The notes under the pieces were generated by a model. That model worked only from the letters and a program-made list of their open reading frames with translations, made no database searches and was not told the DNA's origin. The translations under genes were made by a program, and so were the position numbers. Shown one piece after another: positions 24,356 to 35,900 of a DNA stretch of 64,000 nt. Origin of the DNA: Chamaecrista fasciculata (Eukaryota > Streptophyta > Magnoliopsida > Fabales > Fabaceae); the NCBI GenBank assembly GCA_003254925.1, contig QANZ01045297.1, positions 194,336-258,335 on the forward strand, in the 5' to 3' direction. The stretch's first letter is position 1, and the number at the start of each line of letters is the position of its first letter.

Positions 24356-25513
24356 TCAAAAGTAGAGCTGTCTGCACTGTGCAACTGTAGCTTCTGCTGG
24401 GCAGTAAGGACACTTGAATGTTCGGGTGCTGCTTTTGGACAACTTCATGATTGATTGCTTGCAAAGAACATGCAAACATGGAAGCAACATAGGTGGATTC
24501 TCGTCGCTCCCTTGATCCCTACTCACTGGACAGACGAAGATTGAATGAAACTGAAATTCCTTCCCCAATTCTACTGGCACAGGCAATTGCTTCATAGCCT
24601 GCCACTCTTGCTTCTTTGCTGCCATTACATTTGCTAGCTTTAAGAGTGTAGGTAGCCCTTCAACTCCGGCAGCAACTGCCACGCTCAATGGGCTCTCGTA
24701 AGACTGTCCCAAGAGAGTGCAGAACTGCCGATTCAGCTCTTCGGTCGTCACCTCCCAATGGAATGGAGACATTAGATCAGAGTAAGGTGAGCTGTCAAGC
24801 CTTCCTGCATACAAGAGGCAACCCATAAGCTTTTGGAACTCATCCTTGTGGAGGGAAGCAAAAGGAGCAAGATATGTTCGGGCATATTTTAAGGCATCTG
24901 CTCGAGTTCCATTTTGCAAAACCTCTACAAACTGCAGCGTGTGAAGCTTGAGCTCAAGATTGGAACCATTCTGCACAAGTTTCTCTCGGTTCGCAGAGAC
25001 CCATGTGAGAGCAGGCTCAAGGTTCCTAATCCTCATAGCTTCAAGAATCTGATGCATTTCCAAGAATTGAGATCTTAGTGCAGTTGCATTAGGCTCCCCG
25101 GCCTCATTTATGATGCTATCTCCAATATCAAATAAACCTTGACGGTAAAAATGGCTCGCAATGATCTGATTCACAATGTGAAAGTCAAAGTCAACATTTC
25201 TGTATGCCTTGGATACATCAGGATTTAAGGATTTTTCCAGAAGTTTTTGGTACTTAGAAAGGCTAATGTTCAATTCTTTTTGTGGTCCTTCTAACTGTTG
25301 AAGTGCCCCAATAGCATTAAGCTTCAACTTGAGTTCTGTCAGAATAGATTTCTGGTCAAGTGGAGCTGAGGAGTCATAAGTTGACTGGAATCGTGCCAAA
25401 ACCTGTTCAATTTCAAGCCCCACCTGATCAATGACTTCTTGAGACTTGGAAGAAGATAACTTTTGCTTCTTAGATACACGGTCAAATGCATCTTTAATGC
25501 TATTCAGCTCCAT
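24356..25513 (-). CDS. RMD5/GID2-type LisH-CTLH-RING subunit of the GID/CTLH E3 ligase
   Basis: 385 aa in one uninterrupted exon, starting MELNSIKDAFDRVSKKQKL and ending in a degenerate RING. In yeast and animals this subunit is the catalytic RING partner of the GID/CTLH ubiquitin ligase; plants carry one or two RMD5 homologues (At4g37880 is one I recall). The order is: N-terminal helical region; LisH around residues 110-145 (FHIVNQIIASHFYRQGLFD); CTLH/CRA (LHTLQFVEVLQNG, DALKYARTYLAPF); RING-like tail from about 325, with CPVS, LPCLHVLC and CPYC as zinc-ligand candidates. The stop follows CRQLYF. The ATG at 25513 was chosen because it matches the conserved MELNSIKDAF start. The reading frame stays open upstream only to a splice acceptor (TAG at 25537). 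Confidence 0.95.
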   Translation of the reverse strand: MELNSIKDAFDRVSKKQKLSSSKSQEVIDQVGLEIEQVLARFQSTYDSSAPLDQKSILTELKLKLNAIGALQQLEGPQKELNISLSKYQKLLEKSLNPDVSKAYRNVDFDFHIVNQIIASHFYRQGLFDIGDSIINEAGEPNATALRSQFLEMHQILEAMRIRNLEPALTWVSANREKLVQNGSNLELKLHTLQFVEVLQNGTRADALKYARTYLAPFASLHKDEFQKLMGCLLYAGRLDSSPYSDLMSPFHWEVTTEELNRQFCTLLGQSYESPLSVAVAAGVEGLPTLLKLANVMAAKKQEWQAMKQLPVPVELGKEFQFHSIFVCPVSRDQGSDENPPMLLPCLHVLCKQSIMKLSKSSTRTFKCPYCPAEATVAQCRQLYF

Positions 25514-28060
25514 CTTTATGCTCTGGCCCAAAACTCCTACAGGAATGTGAAAAAGAAAACAGTTAATCCTGACCCAGAAAATACACCATATGGTTCTCCT
25601 TCGTAAAAACTAACTAGTGTGTATATAAACAACAAAATGAGCCATCAACTATATCTTATAACTTGTCTAAATATAAAGAAAACATAAAAGAAATACTGAC
25701 TTATTGCTCTTAGGGCACGATAGCCTTTTCCACCCATGCAAGGAGGATTCTAACTGTGAAGCCTATATGGTGAATAATTATAAGAATTTATCCAAAACTA
25801 CCGCTGTAAACAAGCCAAATTGATGAAACATTTCGCAGACAGCCTGTTTTCACCACCTTTTTCGAAAGCTTAAAATCTGGTCATTTTTAGCTTGATTAAA
25901 GAGGCTACTCTATTTCCAAGCACAGTAAATACATCAGCGCATCACCAATAAAGAGACAGACAACATTCATAAGGCATAAATCAAACATTTTGAGAGCTCT
26001 TTATACCACACAAAACTAAATTCCATTGACCCTAAGTTTCACCTCATCTACGTCTGCAAATAAACATAGTAGAGGTTCTCAAAGGGAACCTGTCCATATC
26101 TTCTCAAATTTATGAAAAAGGCCACTCAAGAATTAGGTTCTGAGCTGACTTACACCTAGAGGATCCTTTCATCTGTATTTAACCCAACTTAGTTAGGATG
26201 ACTCTGAATAACTCCAAAAATGCAAGACCAACAAGAGAAAAAAAACACATTTATGACACTATAAGTAAGGTGCCAATCATGTTTGAGCAATCCCATTCTT
26301 GTTTTTCTATATATTCCTCATGTCTCATATTATATTGGACCCATGCTTTTTAAGAAATTGAATCAGAAGCTAAATGTTTTGCCTATCCTTTCTAACAATC
26401 CTGTGAACGGATTTTCTACCATTTCCATTGTTGCACAAGATAATTTTTTTTTTTTTTTTTGCATGGGGATCTAAAACTCATTCAATATATTTATTGAAAA
26501 GAAATAAAGCATTGAGAGGGAAAAAAAGTTCAGTAGAATGTATCTTATAATTGGGACTTGTGGAGGAAACAAGTGACCTGATAACAAAGAAATGTAGCAA
26601 TAAGGTGTAGAATAACATCAAGTATGGGATACTGTAAAGGATGGGATACTGTTTAAGATATCAGCTCCAAATACAGATCTCAGATCTGTTCAGAAAATCA
26701 GAAAACTCCTCTAAAGTTTTACACAGTGGGTATCAGAATCAGCCAGACAGCCACTAAACAAAATATAGGCTTCTCCAAAACTAGCCGAAGGATAAGTTAT
26801 TTGCTTGTGCAAAAATTCAGATTAATGAGAGCAAGAGTCCCACAAAAAATATTAAAATGATACTGAATTGAGTGAATTTCAGGTGCAATTACTGAACTAC
26901 CAAGCTATCAATAAGAGCTTTTTCTCAAAAAGGCATTTTGTTTCAAAGTTATTCAGAGGAAAAATATGCTTATTTTATAAAAATATGTTTACCAACATTT
27001 TTTGTTCTTTTTTCAGAAAGTAAGCTGTTGCTGAGTGATTACAAAAATAATTTTTCAGCTATGAGAAAGAAGCAGAAATTTAGAGCTTCTTCATGAAAGC
27101 CAAAAAATAAAAAGAATCTATTTTGTGAAGAAGATTGTGCTTATGCTCAAAATTGTTAATTACCCTAGTTATATCTGACTTGTCTTACTTGCCCTCTTAC
27201 ATACAAGTTATTTTCGTAATTTATCAAATTGAAAAATGCACTTATGAATATTTCTCACCCAGAGTAATAGTATGTAGCCACGGATCTGGAGTTAGATTCA
27301 AATGGATATGAAAAATCGTCTTTGTTTGCCTGCAATCTGTTCACTATAATGAACACACTCAAATCACTACAAAAATTACTTAACATGTTCAATAGACACA
27401 TCTTTACAATGAATAAACCGTTTGCATATAATAGGATCATTAATTCATAATGGTAAATGTAGGTTACAGTGTTTGTAATAACTGAATTAACAGAGTATCT
27501 AGTTATGTACTACAAAACACACGGTTGAAAATTAGGTTCCCAGATGAAATTCTCATGATTAACCCCGATGTCCCACAGGTTCACACAAAACAAGGCTCTT
27601 AAATAGCACGAATCAATTGGCCCAAAAAAAAAGAGCACGAATCAAACCCCGTCGAATGCAATCACGAAAGGCGAAAAGCAAATCATTCACCTTCTTCCTA
27701 AAATTATCAAATTCTAAATTGATCATAATCTCTGACCGCCTACAAATGCTTAAAAGAAAATTACGATGCATTCTCACTTCTTTGACTTCAAGAATTCAAT
27801 ATGTATAACATCTTGGGAAAGACAGAAGCAAAGAAAAGAACAAAATCAAGAAAACGATTCAATTCAATTTTCAATATTGTATCGAAGAAAACGAATCGAG
27901 ATGCTTCATTTGAATCATTGAAACAAGAATAAAACACGAGGAATTAAATCAGAAAGAGAATCACTAGAAATTTCGGAAAAACAACGAATTGCACAAGCCT
28001 GTGGTTTTTCTGGTACCTGAGAAACAGTGGGAGAGCAAAGCGTACGAGAGAGGCGAAGAA
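25514..28060 (-). other. RMD5 5' leader with a 2.5-kb UTR intron
   Basis: The acceptor CCTGTAG ends at 25537, leaving 23 leader bases before the ATG. The best donor upstream is CTCAG/GTACCAG at 28017/28016, giving an intron of 28016-25537 (2,480 nt). No coding exon is visible in it. A poly-T tract lies near 26445-26460. A leader intron before an intronless CDS often boosts expression in plants; that role is inference. Confidence 0.6.
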
Positions 28061-28106
28061 TGCAAGCATGCGAGTACGACTACGAAATCCAAATGGTGGG
28101 TAGTCA

Positions 28107-28246
28107 CACGTGCGACAAAATACTTCTTGGGCTAAAATGGCACTGGATGGATCTCTCTATCAATTTACTTTTATGCCCTTTTGTTCCATGTGATGTGGAG
28201 CGTCATATTGAGTTGTCAAAACACTATAAGGCAACGGTGCCACGTG
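28107..28246. promoter_or_regulatory. Two CACGTG G-boxes upstream of RMD5
   Basis: CACGTG occurs at 28107-28112 and, as GCCACGTGAC, at 28241-28246. Both lie within about 250 bases upstream of the likely RMD5 leader. G-box/ABRE cores bind bZIP and bHLH factors. Function here is inferred from position only. Confidence 0.45.
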
Positions 28247-28259
28247 ACGGTTAAAATCA

Positions 28260-29192
28260 ATTTGAGTAGGCGCGGTTTACTATTTCACTTTTGTGCCCAA
28301 CTTCAGTTATGGAATGAATTTTGAAAATTTCGAAGTTAAATACAAATTTTGGTCCTATATGTTTAAACTTTAAAGTGAGTTTTTTTTTTTGCCATTAACT
28401 TTAACATGAGTTTCAATTTAGTCTTTTATATATTTTTTAAAATTAATCTGTGTTTCCTTAATATTTAATTTTTGGTCTCAAATCTACTTTTTAACCTAAT
28501 TAGATCTTAGTTGTTGACGGTCTTAATTGGACAGAAAAAAAACTTGTCAAAAGTAATTCATAAGTCGTAGCTCTAAACTTATAGTATTAGAATTTGATAC
28601 GAGAAAGATACAATCAGTTTCGTTCGTCTGATTGTAAATGAGTGGTCAATTTTTGAAATTTGATTTGACATTGTTTATTAACGACTTCAACTAAATAAAA
28701 AAAACTTGTAAAAAATAATGCGTAGGTGTATAGTTTCAGACTCGTTATATTCGAATTTGAAACGAACGATATATAATCACATGTAATTGTTGAAATTAGA
28801 TGTGAGCAAAATTAGGTCCAACCCGACCAAACCCATTCAAAATTATTTGTTCAGTATGGTCGGATTAGTTAAATGGGTTAATTTGGATTGTATTTTCACA
28901 CAAAAATGTCGGTTTAATTGGGCTAGGCGAATTGACCTAATTCAACTTGATTTAACTGACATATTTATATATTTTTTTTCTTGAAAAATATATATATTTG
29001 TACTAACTTAATTTAATTTTTTATCATATTCTATATTTTTTAAAATATATATTTTTTAGACTTAATCAACCTTTTTGAATTCATTCAAATTTGATTTAAC
29101 TCAACATCATTGAGTTAGTTAAGTGGATTAATCAATAAGTTAAAACATGAAAGTGTTATTCATCTGTATTTATATTTATATCTATATCTATA
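28260..29192. other. AT-rich intergenic DNA with old repeat fragments
   Basis: No gene. A motif of the form GGTCTTAATTGGACA followed by AACTTGTCAAAAGTAAT (near 28525) has decayed relatives near 28690 and at 12450, so it is a dispersed repeat. TTGGTCCTA and TTTAGTC blocks around 28340-28430 look like MITE debris. Confidence 0.4.
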
Positions 29193-29655
29193 TCTATACT
29201 ATTATATATATATATGAAGAGTTTTTTTGATAGTACGGTCATTTTAAATTATAATATAAAATAAATTATATTAAATATAATGCATGAAAATAAATAAGAA
29301 AATAAAATCAACACCCCACTAACAAAAAGCAACCCATGTCCCCCACCCCATGTTCGAGTTTAATTTTGCATTGTCATTGTCCAAAATTGTTATTAAATTA
29401 TTAAAATTTTTATTATTTTTAAATTTTAATAATTCTAACGTTACATATCTATATCTAAATTATTATTATATTATATCTTATATTATATGGCTCCACTTCT
29501 TTTTGATCGTCCATGTTTAAAACTATAGTCTATGAAATTAAAAATAAAAGAAAATTTACTATTTGGTCTCTCTTTCTTTACTATATTAACAATTTAGTCC
29601 CTTATTTATTTTACATACATATTTGCGTGCCTGTTAGGGCACGCAAAGCCCCTAG
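29193..29655 (+). mobile_element. Non-autonomous Helitron
   Basis: 463 bp. The 5' end TCTATACTATTATATA and 3' end CTAG are classic plant Helitron termini. Eight bases before the end is a perfect 10-bp hairpin, TTTGCGTGCC / GGCACGCAAA (29622-29647). It sits between A (29192) and T (29656), the AT target typical of Helitrons, with no target duplication. No Rep/helicase coding sequence. Confidence 0.88.
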
Positions 29656-29767
29656 TTATTATATATGTCTGAAGAGCTTTCTGATAGTTGGTCATTTTAA
29701 ACTATAATATAAAATAAATTATATTAAATATAATGCATGAAAATAAATATTAAAAAAAAATTGATAC
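29656..29767 (+). mobile_element. Truncated second Helitron head
   Basis: Directly abutting the complete Helitron, about 100 bases repeat its 5' region (TATATATGTCTGAAGAG, then TGATAGTTGGTCATTTTAAA, then AATGCATGAAAATAAATA). They match 29205-29310 with few changes. No 3' hairpin follows, so the copy is truncated. Confidence 0.8.
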
Positions 29768-29799
29768 TAAATTTTGACTAAAATCTTCCCCCTCTTGTC

Positions 29800-30840
29800 G
29801 AGAGGGACAAGGGTGATATACATGGGTCGAAGCACCCGACATTCAGGCACCTAGGCGCCAACGAACCTCACCCTCCCCGAGGGCGACTAGGCCCTCCCCC
29901 TCCGCCACGGAAACGAGACTCACATGCGAAAATCAAGTAATCGATAGGCAATCAAGCTTCACTTGATTTATGATATCAAAAAGCTAAAGAATTATTATAC
30001 TCAACATTCGAGTCCACCACACATAACCCCGCTCCAGCGCAACACGAAAGTCGTGCCTCACCAGGCGCGTAACACGCACTACGAACACAATCTCATGATA
30101 CCTCATCTACGAGCACCAATGCTCAGTGGGCAAAGCCGCTCAAAACCTCTCCTACTCGTGAGAGAACACATGATCCTTTTTTGCTAAGTTTGACCAAAGT
30201 TAGCCCACGCCGGCCCAGGCAAATGTCGCCAAGACCTCACTTATCTAATGAGGCAACCAATACACACCCTTGACGCCCAAGGCATCGTCCTCATCCTTTT
30301 TAAGAGGGACAAGTGATATACATCATTTTAAACACCCTAGGCGCCATAGTGATCTTCCGGGGCCTAACCTTGCCCTTTTCAGGAGGGACTAGTGATATAC
30401 ATCCTTTTAAACACCCTAGGCGCCCAGGCGCCATAGTGATCCTTTGGGACCTAACCTTGTCATTTTCAGGAGGGACTAGTGATATACATCCTTTTAAATA
30501 TCCTAGGAACTCAAACGCCACACGGATCCTCTTAGACACAATCCCTTAAATCTTGGTGTACTTGCCTGACACTACAGTGACAAGTCACCATCAATCACAT
30601 TCACCTACCACACTCCACCATTTTCTTTATAAATACATGCTACAAAACCCTAACAAGGTAAGTCACTGATCTCTCTACAACACTTTGTTCTCATCTCTTA
30701 CACTCTCTAACTTGAGCTTCGGAGTGGGTTCACAGGGGCCTCCCCCTGTGCAATCCTTCTTGCAGGTTTCAAGCTTCAAGGTCAAAGCTATGGGCCTTCT
30801 CTAAGAAAACCCAAAGGTAAATCCCCTTGGTTCAACTTTT
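29800..30840 (+). mobile_element. Gypsy-like LTR remnant with U3 tandem repeats
   Basis: GC-rich relative to its surroundings. It includes GAGGGACAAGGGTGATATACAT near 29801 and a repeated GGGACTAGTGATATACATCC block. It also has a TATA-like CTTTATAAATACATG near 30623 and a downstream leader containing CTTGAGCTTCGGAG, CCCCCTGTGCA and CTTGCAGGTTTC near 30710-30770. The layout matches the minus-strand remnant at 13920-14578. Boundaries are approximate and no coding domain is seen. Confidence 0.6.
30305..30545 (+). repeat. Tandem repeat, three units of 79-88 bp
   Basis: GGGACAAGTGATATACAT or GGGACTAGTGATATACAT begins units at 30305, 30384 and 30472. Each continues TTTTAAACACCCTAGGCGCC and CCTAACCTTG. 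They probably lie in the U3 of the Gypsy-like LTR. Confidence 0.85.
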
Positions 30841-31024
30841 GTGTTTTCAGCATTAATTATTTGTTTACCATTTTATCCCTATTAAATATAGTAGAGTCAT
30901 AAATGAATAAGCATTTCCTAAATATTTCTATTATTTTCAATAGGGATAGTTTAGTCTTTTTATCTCATTTTTCTCTTCATTCTAGGTGAGCCAATTATTT
31001 TTTTAATCTGTGTATTTACCTTAA

Positions 31025-31045
31025 ATATATATATATATATATATA
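31025..31045 (+). repeat. (TA)n microsatellite at the gap edge
   Basis: An uninterrupted TA run directly precedes the N gap. It is the likely reason the assembly broke here. Confidence 0.85.
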
Positions 31046-31712
31046 NNNNNNNNNNNNNNNNNNNNNNNNNNNNNNNNNNNNNNNNNNNNNNNNNNNNNNN
31101 NNNNNNNNNNNNNNNNNNNNNNNNNNNNNNNNNNNNNNNNNNNNNNNNNNNNNNNNNNNNNNNNNNNNNNNNNNNNNNNNNNNNNNNNNNNNNNNNNNNN
31201 NNNNNNNNNNNNNNNNNNNNNNNNNNNNNNNNNNNNNNNNNNNNNNNNNNNNNNNNNNNNNNNNNNNNNNNNNNNNNNNNNNNNNNNNNNNNNNNNNNNN
31301 NNNNNNNNNNNNNNNNNNNNNNNNNNNNNNNNNNNNNNNNNNNNNNNNNNNNNNNNNNNNNNNNNNNNNNNNNNNNNNNNNNNNNNNNNNNNNNNNNNNN
31401 NNNNNNNNNNNNNNNNNNNNNNNNNNNNNNNNNNNNNNNNNNNNNNNNNNNNNNNNNNNNNNNNNNNNNNNNNNNNNNNNNNNNNNNNNNNNNNNNNNNN
31501 NNNNNNNNNNNNNNNNNNNNNNNNNNNNNNNNNNNNNNNNNNNNNNNNNNNNNNNNNNNNNNNNNNNNNNNNNNNNNNNNNNNNNNNNNNNNNNNNNNNN
31601 NNNNNNNNNNNNNNNNNNNNNNNNNNNNNNNNNNNNNNNNNNNNNNNNNNNNNNNNNNNNNNNNNNNNNNNNNNNNNNNNNNNNNNNNNNNNNNNNNNNN
31701 NNNNNNNNNNNN
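31046..31712. other. Assembly gap, 667 N
   Basis: The bases are unknown. Apparent open frames across it are artefacts. It lies about 1.2 kb upstream of the KEA3 start codon. Confidence 0.99.
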
Positions 31713-32100
31713 CATATTACTTGCATTCTGGTCCCACGATATTGTTTGTTATTTTTTGCACCTTGCAAATAAAAAATATACCCGATTGTTGACGGTACAA
31801 GCTTTGTTCGAGCCCCGAGTACAGATATTAGGGACCGATTCTTTGGACCGATACAATGTTATGGACCAAATTTTATGTTTACAATACTTTCCATGTTATT
31901 TGCATTCTAGTCCCCAAAATATTACTTATTATTTTCTTTACATTCAAATTCATAAATGTGCCCCATTATTCATGGCTGGGATTCTCTACGAGCTTTGAAT
32001 TATCACTCACACATGTTAGAGATTGATTAATTGGCCGGATACAAATTTATGGACCAAATTGCATTCTCAAAAGAATTTTAATGTTATTTTCATTTTGCCC
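31713..32100 (+). repeat. Diverged tandem repeat just after the gap
   Basis: Three degenerate units share a TTATTTGCATTCTAGTCCCC-type head (31720, 31900, 32080) and a GGACCGATACAA / TTATGGACCAAATT tail (31845-31870 and 32032-32060). The spacing is roughly 180 bases. The array probably continues into the gap. Confidence 0.7.
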
Positions 32101-32490
32101 CATAATCTCATCCAATAGGATGGACCAAAATACATCATCCTATAGGATTGAGAAATCACGCTTTCCAAGAGCATCTCATCCAAATATCATCCCAGTCAAA
32201 CCCCAGTCAAACCCCACCCAAACACCTATCATCTCATCTCAATCTCAATCTCAACATCATTATTTCATACCATTTCTACCCCTATACAAATTAAAAAAAT
32301 CCATAATCATATTTCAACCAACCACAATCATTACATACCCTTTTATATAATTTCACACCCTATTATACATCATTTTCTCTCAAACCATCCAAACACTTCA
32401 TCTCATCCTAATTTCAATATCATCTCATCTCATCTCATAGGTTGAGATTAGATTGAGATTGGATTGAACTTACAAGTCCCAAACAGGCCC
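32100..32490. repeat. CATCTC-rich MITE-like sequence upstream of KEA3
   Basis: ATCTCATCTCATC runs near 32220-32240 and 32395-32440 are opposed by GAGATTAGATTGAGATTGG, with CCAAACAGGCCC at the right end. This suggests a small inverted-repeat element. Boundaries and family are not determined. Confidence 0.45.
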
Positions 32491-32493
32491 TAA

Positions 32494-32520
32494 ATCTATA
32501 TATATAACACCTGCCACGTG
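32494..32520 (+). promoter_or_regulatory. Candidate KEA3 core promoter: TATA box and G-box
   Basis: A TATATATATAAC run near 32497-32507 is followed by CACGTG at 32515-32520, about 430 bases before the start codon. A G-box beside a TATA box would suit a light-regulated plastid protein, but the transcription start is unknown. Confidence 0.5.
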
Positions 32521-32951
32521 GGCATTACGTTACTCTCAAGTCTGGACTTCAAAATTCTCCCTATTCCTTCACCACCATCAATTCATCCAGCAAGCAACAC
32601 TAGACGTTAAAAGAAGTCGACTGGTCCTAAGCGCTTGTGCTCGGTGTTCCCATTCACGCACAAGTTCAGCCGATTCCTTTGTAATTTGTATTATGCTTTC
32701 GCTTTCCCTCGAATTTCTATCTTATAATGCTTCAACGTGTGTATTTTTGGTCCTCAAATTTGGGTTCGATTTTTTTAACCCTTTTAAGTAGTACATGTGA
32801 TGTGAGGGACGCAAAAGTTGAAGCCAAAAAAACTCTACATACTTTACACGACTATCTGCTGCTATATCTGGGTATTTAATAAGTGAAACAACGAAATGTG
32901 AATTTGTTTCTTCCATTGGGATTTCGTTATTGCTCGGTGAGCATCATCACC

Positions 32952-35900
32952 ATGTTGGAGTCACTAGCCTATTGCCAAAGCTTTAAGGTAACATCTTCGA
33001 ATATTTTTTCGACTTCTCCTCTCGTCTTTGTGTCTGAGCTTTGAGGTAATATCTTCAGTATTCGATGGAGCTGAAAAATTTTACTCTATCTTCCTACCAA
33101 GGAAAAGGCGAAATTAAAGTTGTTCGCTGTTTTGTTTCCTTATTTACTGTGTTCATTTTTGTGGAGAATAGGAAACTTGAGTGAAAATGTCTTTGATGGA
33201 GTTACAGAGGTAATTTTTCTGGAAAGATTTTAAAGATAGGTTGAGAATTGGAAATTTCAGAATATGGTTACAGAAATTTCACTAAACCAAATAGCAGTAA
33301 TTTTTTAAGACTTTCAAGAATTTGTGCGGTCCAATTGCTCTGGCAATTGAGATTTTAAACCGGTAAGTATGAACGGAACCTGCTGTTTAATGTAATGGAT
33401 ATTCACATAATTATTGCTTGAGCTAACATTTTCTAAGAAGATTTCCTTGCAGGGATATGGAATTGCCAAACACAAGTGTCCAAGTTGGACTTACCCTCAT
33501 GCTACTTCACGGATTTGTAGAAGCTCTATTTTCATTCTATATTCATATGATAAGCAAGTTGCTCTACTATCAAACAGTGTTGGTCACAGAAAAAGTCATA
33601 GGACTTCAGTGTCAGAACATTTCTTTGGAGGCACGCCTTTCTTTGCTCCTACATTATCTGGCTTAAAGGGACTTTATTTCTCAAAGTATAGGCAATTACA
33701 TGTGGAACGGTTTCGGGCAAGTGCAACATATGATGTTGCTGGTGGCATTGAAGCCATCAATGATTTAGGATTGGATACTCTTACATTCTTGGCCGTGACT
33801 GTGTTAATTGTACCCACATTCAAGTTAATGAAAGCCAGTCCCGTAAGATTTTCTCAGTGATTATTTATTTAGTTTTAAATTTTAATAGTTGCTGCCATTG
33901 CAACATGGAAGTTTGATGTCTTCAAATATTAATCATCACAATTGTTACCACTTCATTTGCTGTATTTGTTTGGGTAAATCGTGTATGAATTTTAACTAGT
34001 TCAAATGTAAGGCATTTTGCAGGCACATAATGAACATTGAGAAAGAGAAAAGAAAAGAAGCGTATATGTTGCTACAAATATATCTGATTTATTTTAGCAG
34101 AACTTCTAAAGTTGAAGTTACAGTTCTATGTATTGAAATCATCTAATTGGAGATATATGAAATTAATAATTGCAGTGTAGAGTGTAAACAATAGCTTGTT
34201 TTTATATTCAATAGAAAAATAACATATATCTAAGTCTGCCTAATGTTCTTACAAGCATGAATATCTAAAATATGACATAATAGCATCATTATTTGCTGAG
34301 AGATCGTACAAATATCAAATATGAATTAGTAACACTTACTTTTTTTTATTACTTATCTTTTAACTGAAAGAAATTCAGTGACTGTCATCTTCAGATACTT
34401 GGTTTCTTCTTTGCCGGTGTGGTACTCAATCAGTTTGGTTTAATAAGGAACATTGAAGAAGTGAAAGTTTTGTCTGAATGGGGTATCCTTTTCTTGGTAA
34501 GTTTCACTATCTCAGACTCTCAGTTACTTAAGGTATCATTGCTGCTACTCTTGTTTTATTTTAGTTTCTACCATTATCAAATTATGATACATAGAGTGAG
34601 TTAAGCCTGCTGTAGTACTTGGCTACTGATAATCTACAGTGAATACAATATCCAATGCTGTGTCCTCTTGAGTTCTTAATTATAGATTCTAGATTAACAC
34701 TACAAAGCTTTTAATAATTTCCAATGACCAGTATCTTAGAGTCTGTAAGGAGCATGTTTTGTATTTGGTTTATATTGCTCTTATGAAAGAATAGATCCTC
34801 AAGGTTTTTCCTTTTCATTCCTTTTCTTGGGGCGCTAGGGTTGCAAATGCTATAAATTTTTGCATGAGATAATAGAAAATATGGTTTCTATATGCTCATC
34901 TTGACGCATGTACTCATGCTTACCATTTGAATTGATTGATTCACTTTCGTTATGGTCCTGTAACTTGTAATTGTCCTGTAGTTATTTTGAAGTGATACAT
35001 GTTTCTTTTTAGCTGTTCGAGATGGGTTTGGAGCTTTCACTTGATCGTCTGAAAGCTCTTGCTAAATATGCCTTTGGGATGGGATTGACTCAGGTACAAT
35101 ACTTTGCATGTACTTTAGCTGTCTTAGATCAGGACATTTTCAATTGATTCTTTGTCTTTAATTTTTGTGCATTTTTTGCTAGTATTCTACAAACTGTTAA
35201 GAAAGCATTAGTTTCTTTTTTAACAAGCTATTCTCTATCTTTTAATCTTTCTTACCCATATTTTCTTTATTCATGGAAATTACTTTGTAGGTTGTATTAT
35301 CTACTCTAGCATTTACTGCTTTTGAACTTCCACCTAATGGGGCTATTGGAACAAAAATTTTGGAGTTCCTTTTCAATTCAAGGCCTGATCTGGTGAGATC
35401 TGTATCTCATATATTTGGTCTTTGCATCATGTTAGTACATTTCTTATTAAGAGTTACGTTAAAATACATATATATGTATACACATAACACACAACACAAA
35501 TATATCCATGTGTCTTTAACTAAAATTAAAATGAGAAGTTTTGTTGATTAATGTTTTAAGTAATTAATTATTTATTTGTCTGTCTATGGTGTAACTGATT
35601 TGTTGGTTTGCAAGCTTGGGTCTAGCCTAAATTATTCTGACCATACATAGTGTTGGTTCTTCATCTGCTTCAGTTCCTTCATATGAAACTGGTTGTGCCT
35701 CTTTACATGGCTTATATGAACTGCTACTATATGCTTCATTCCTTCAGGGACCATAGGCCAAAAAGCTTTTATTTTGCATAAAACTATGATTGAAAAGTGT
35801 GTGGCAATATGCTCTATCTTCTGATCTGAAATTTACCTTTTTAATTTTTATGAACTAAGGAACTTCCGGGAAAGTCATGGTCTCAGGAAAAGGCATAGCT

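Noticed and set aside
25514-25531. A six-residue upstream extension of RMD5 beginning at TTG
   Set aside because: The extension is the spliced 5' UTR after an acceptor at 25537. The conserved start is the ATG at 25513.
30960-31768. Long minus-strand open frames of about 250 codons
   Set aside because: They consist almost entirely of the N gap, so there is no sequence to translate.
33457-33666. Frame starting MELPNTSVQ at the head of KEA3 exon 2
   Set aside because: It is in the wrong frame relative to the antiporter. Exon 1 (32952-32987) joins the other frame, which continues into the conserved domain.
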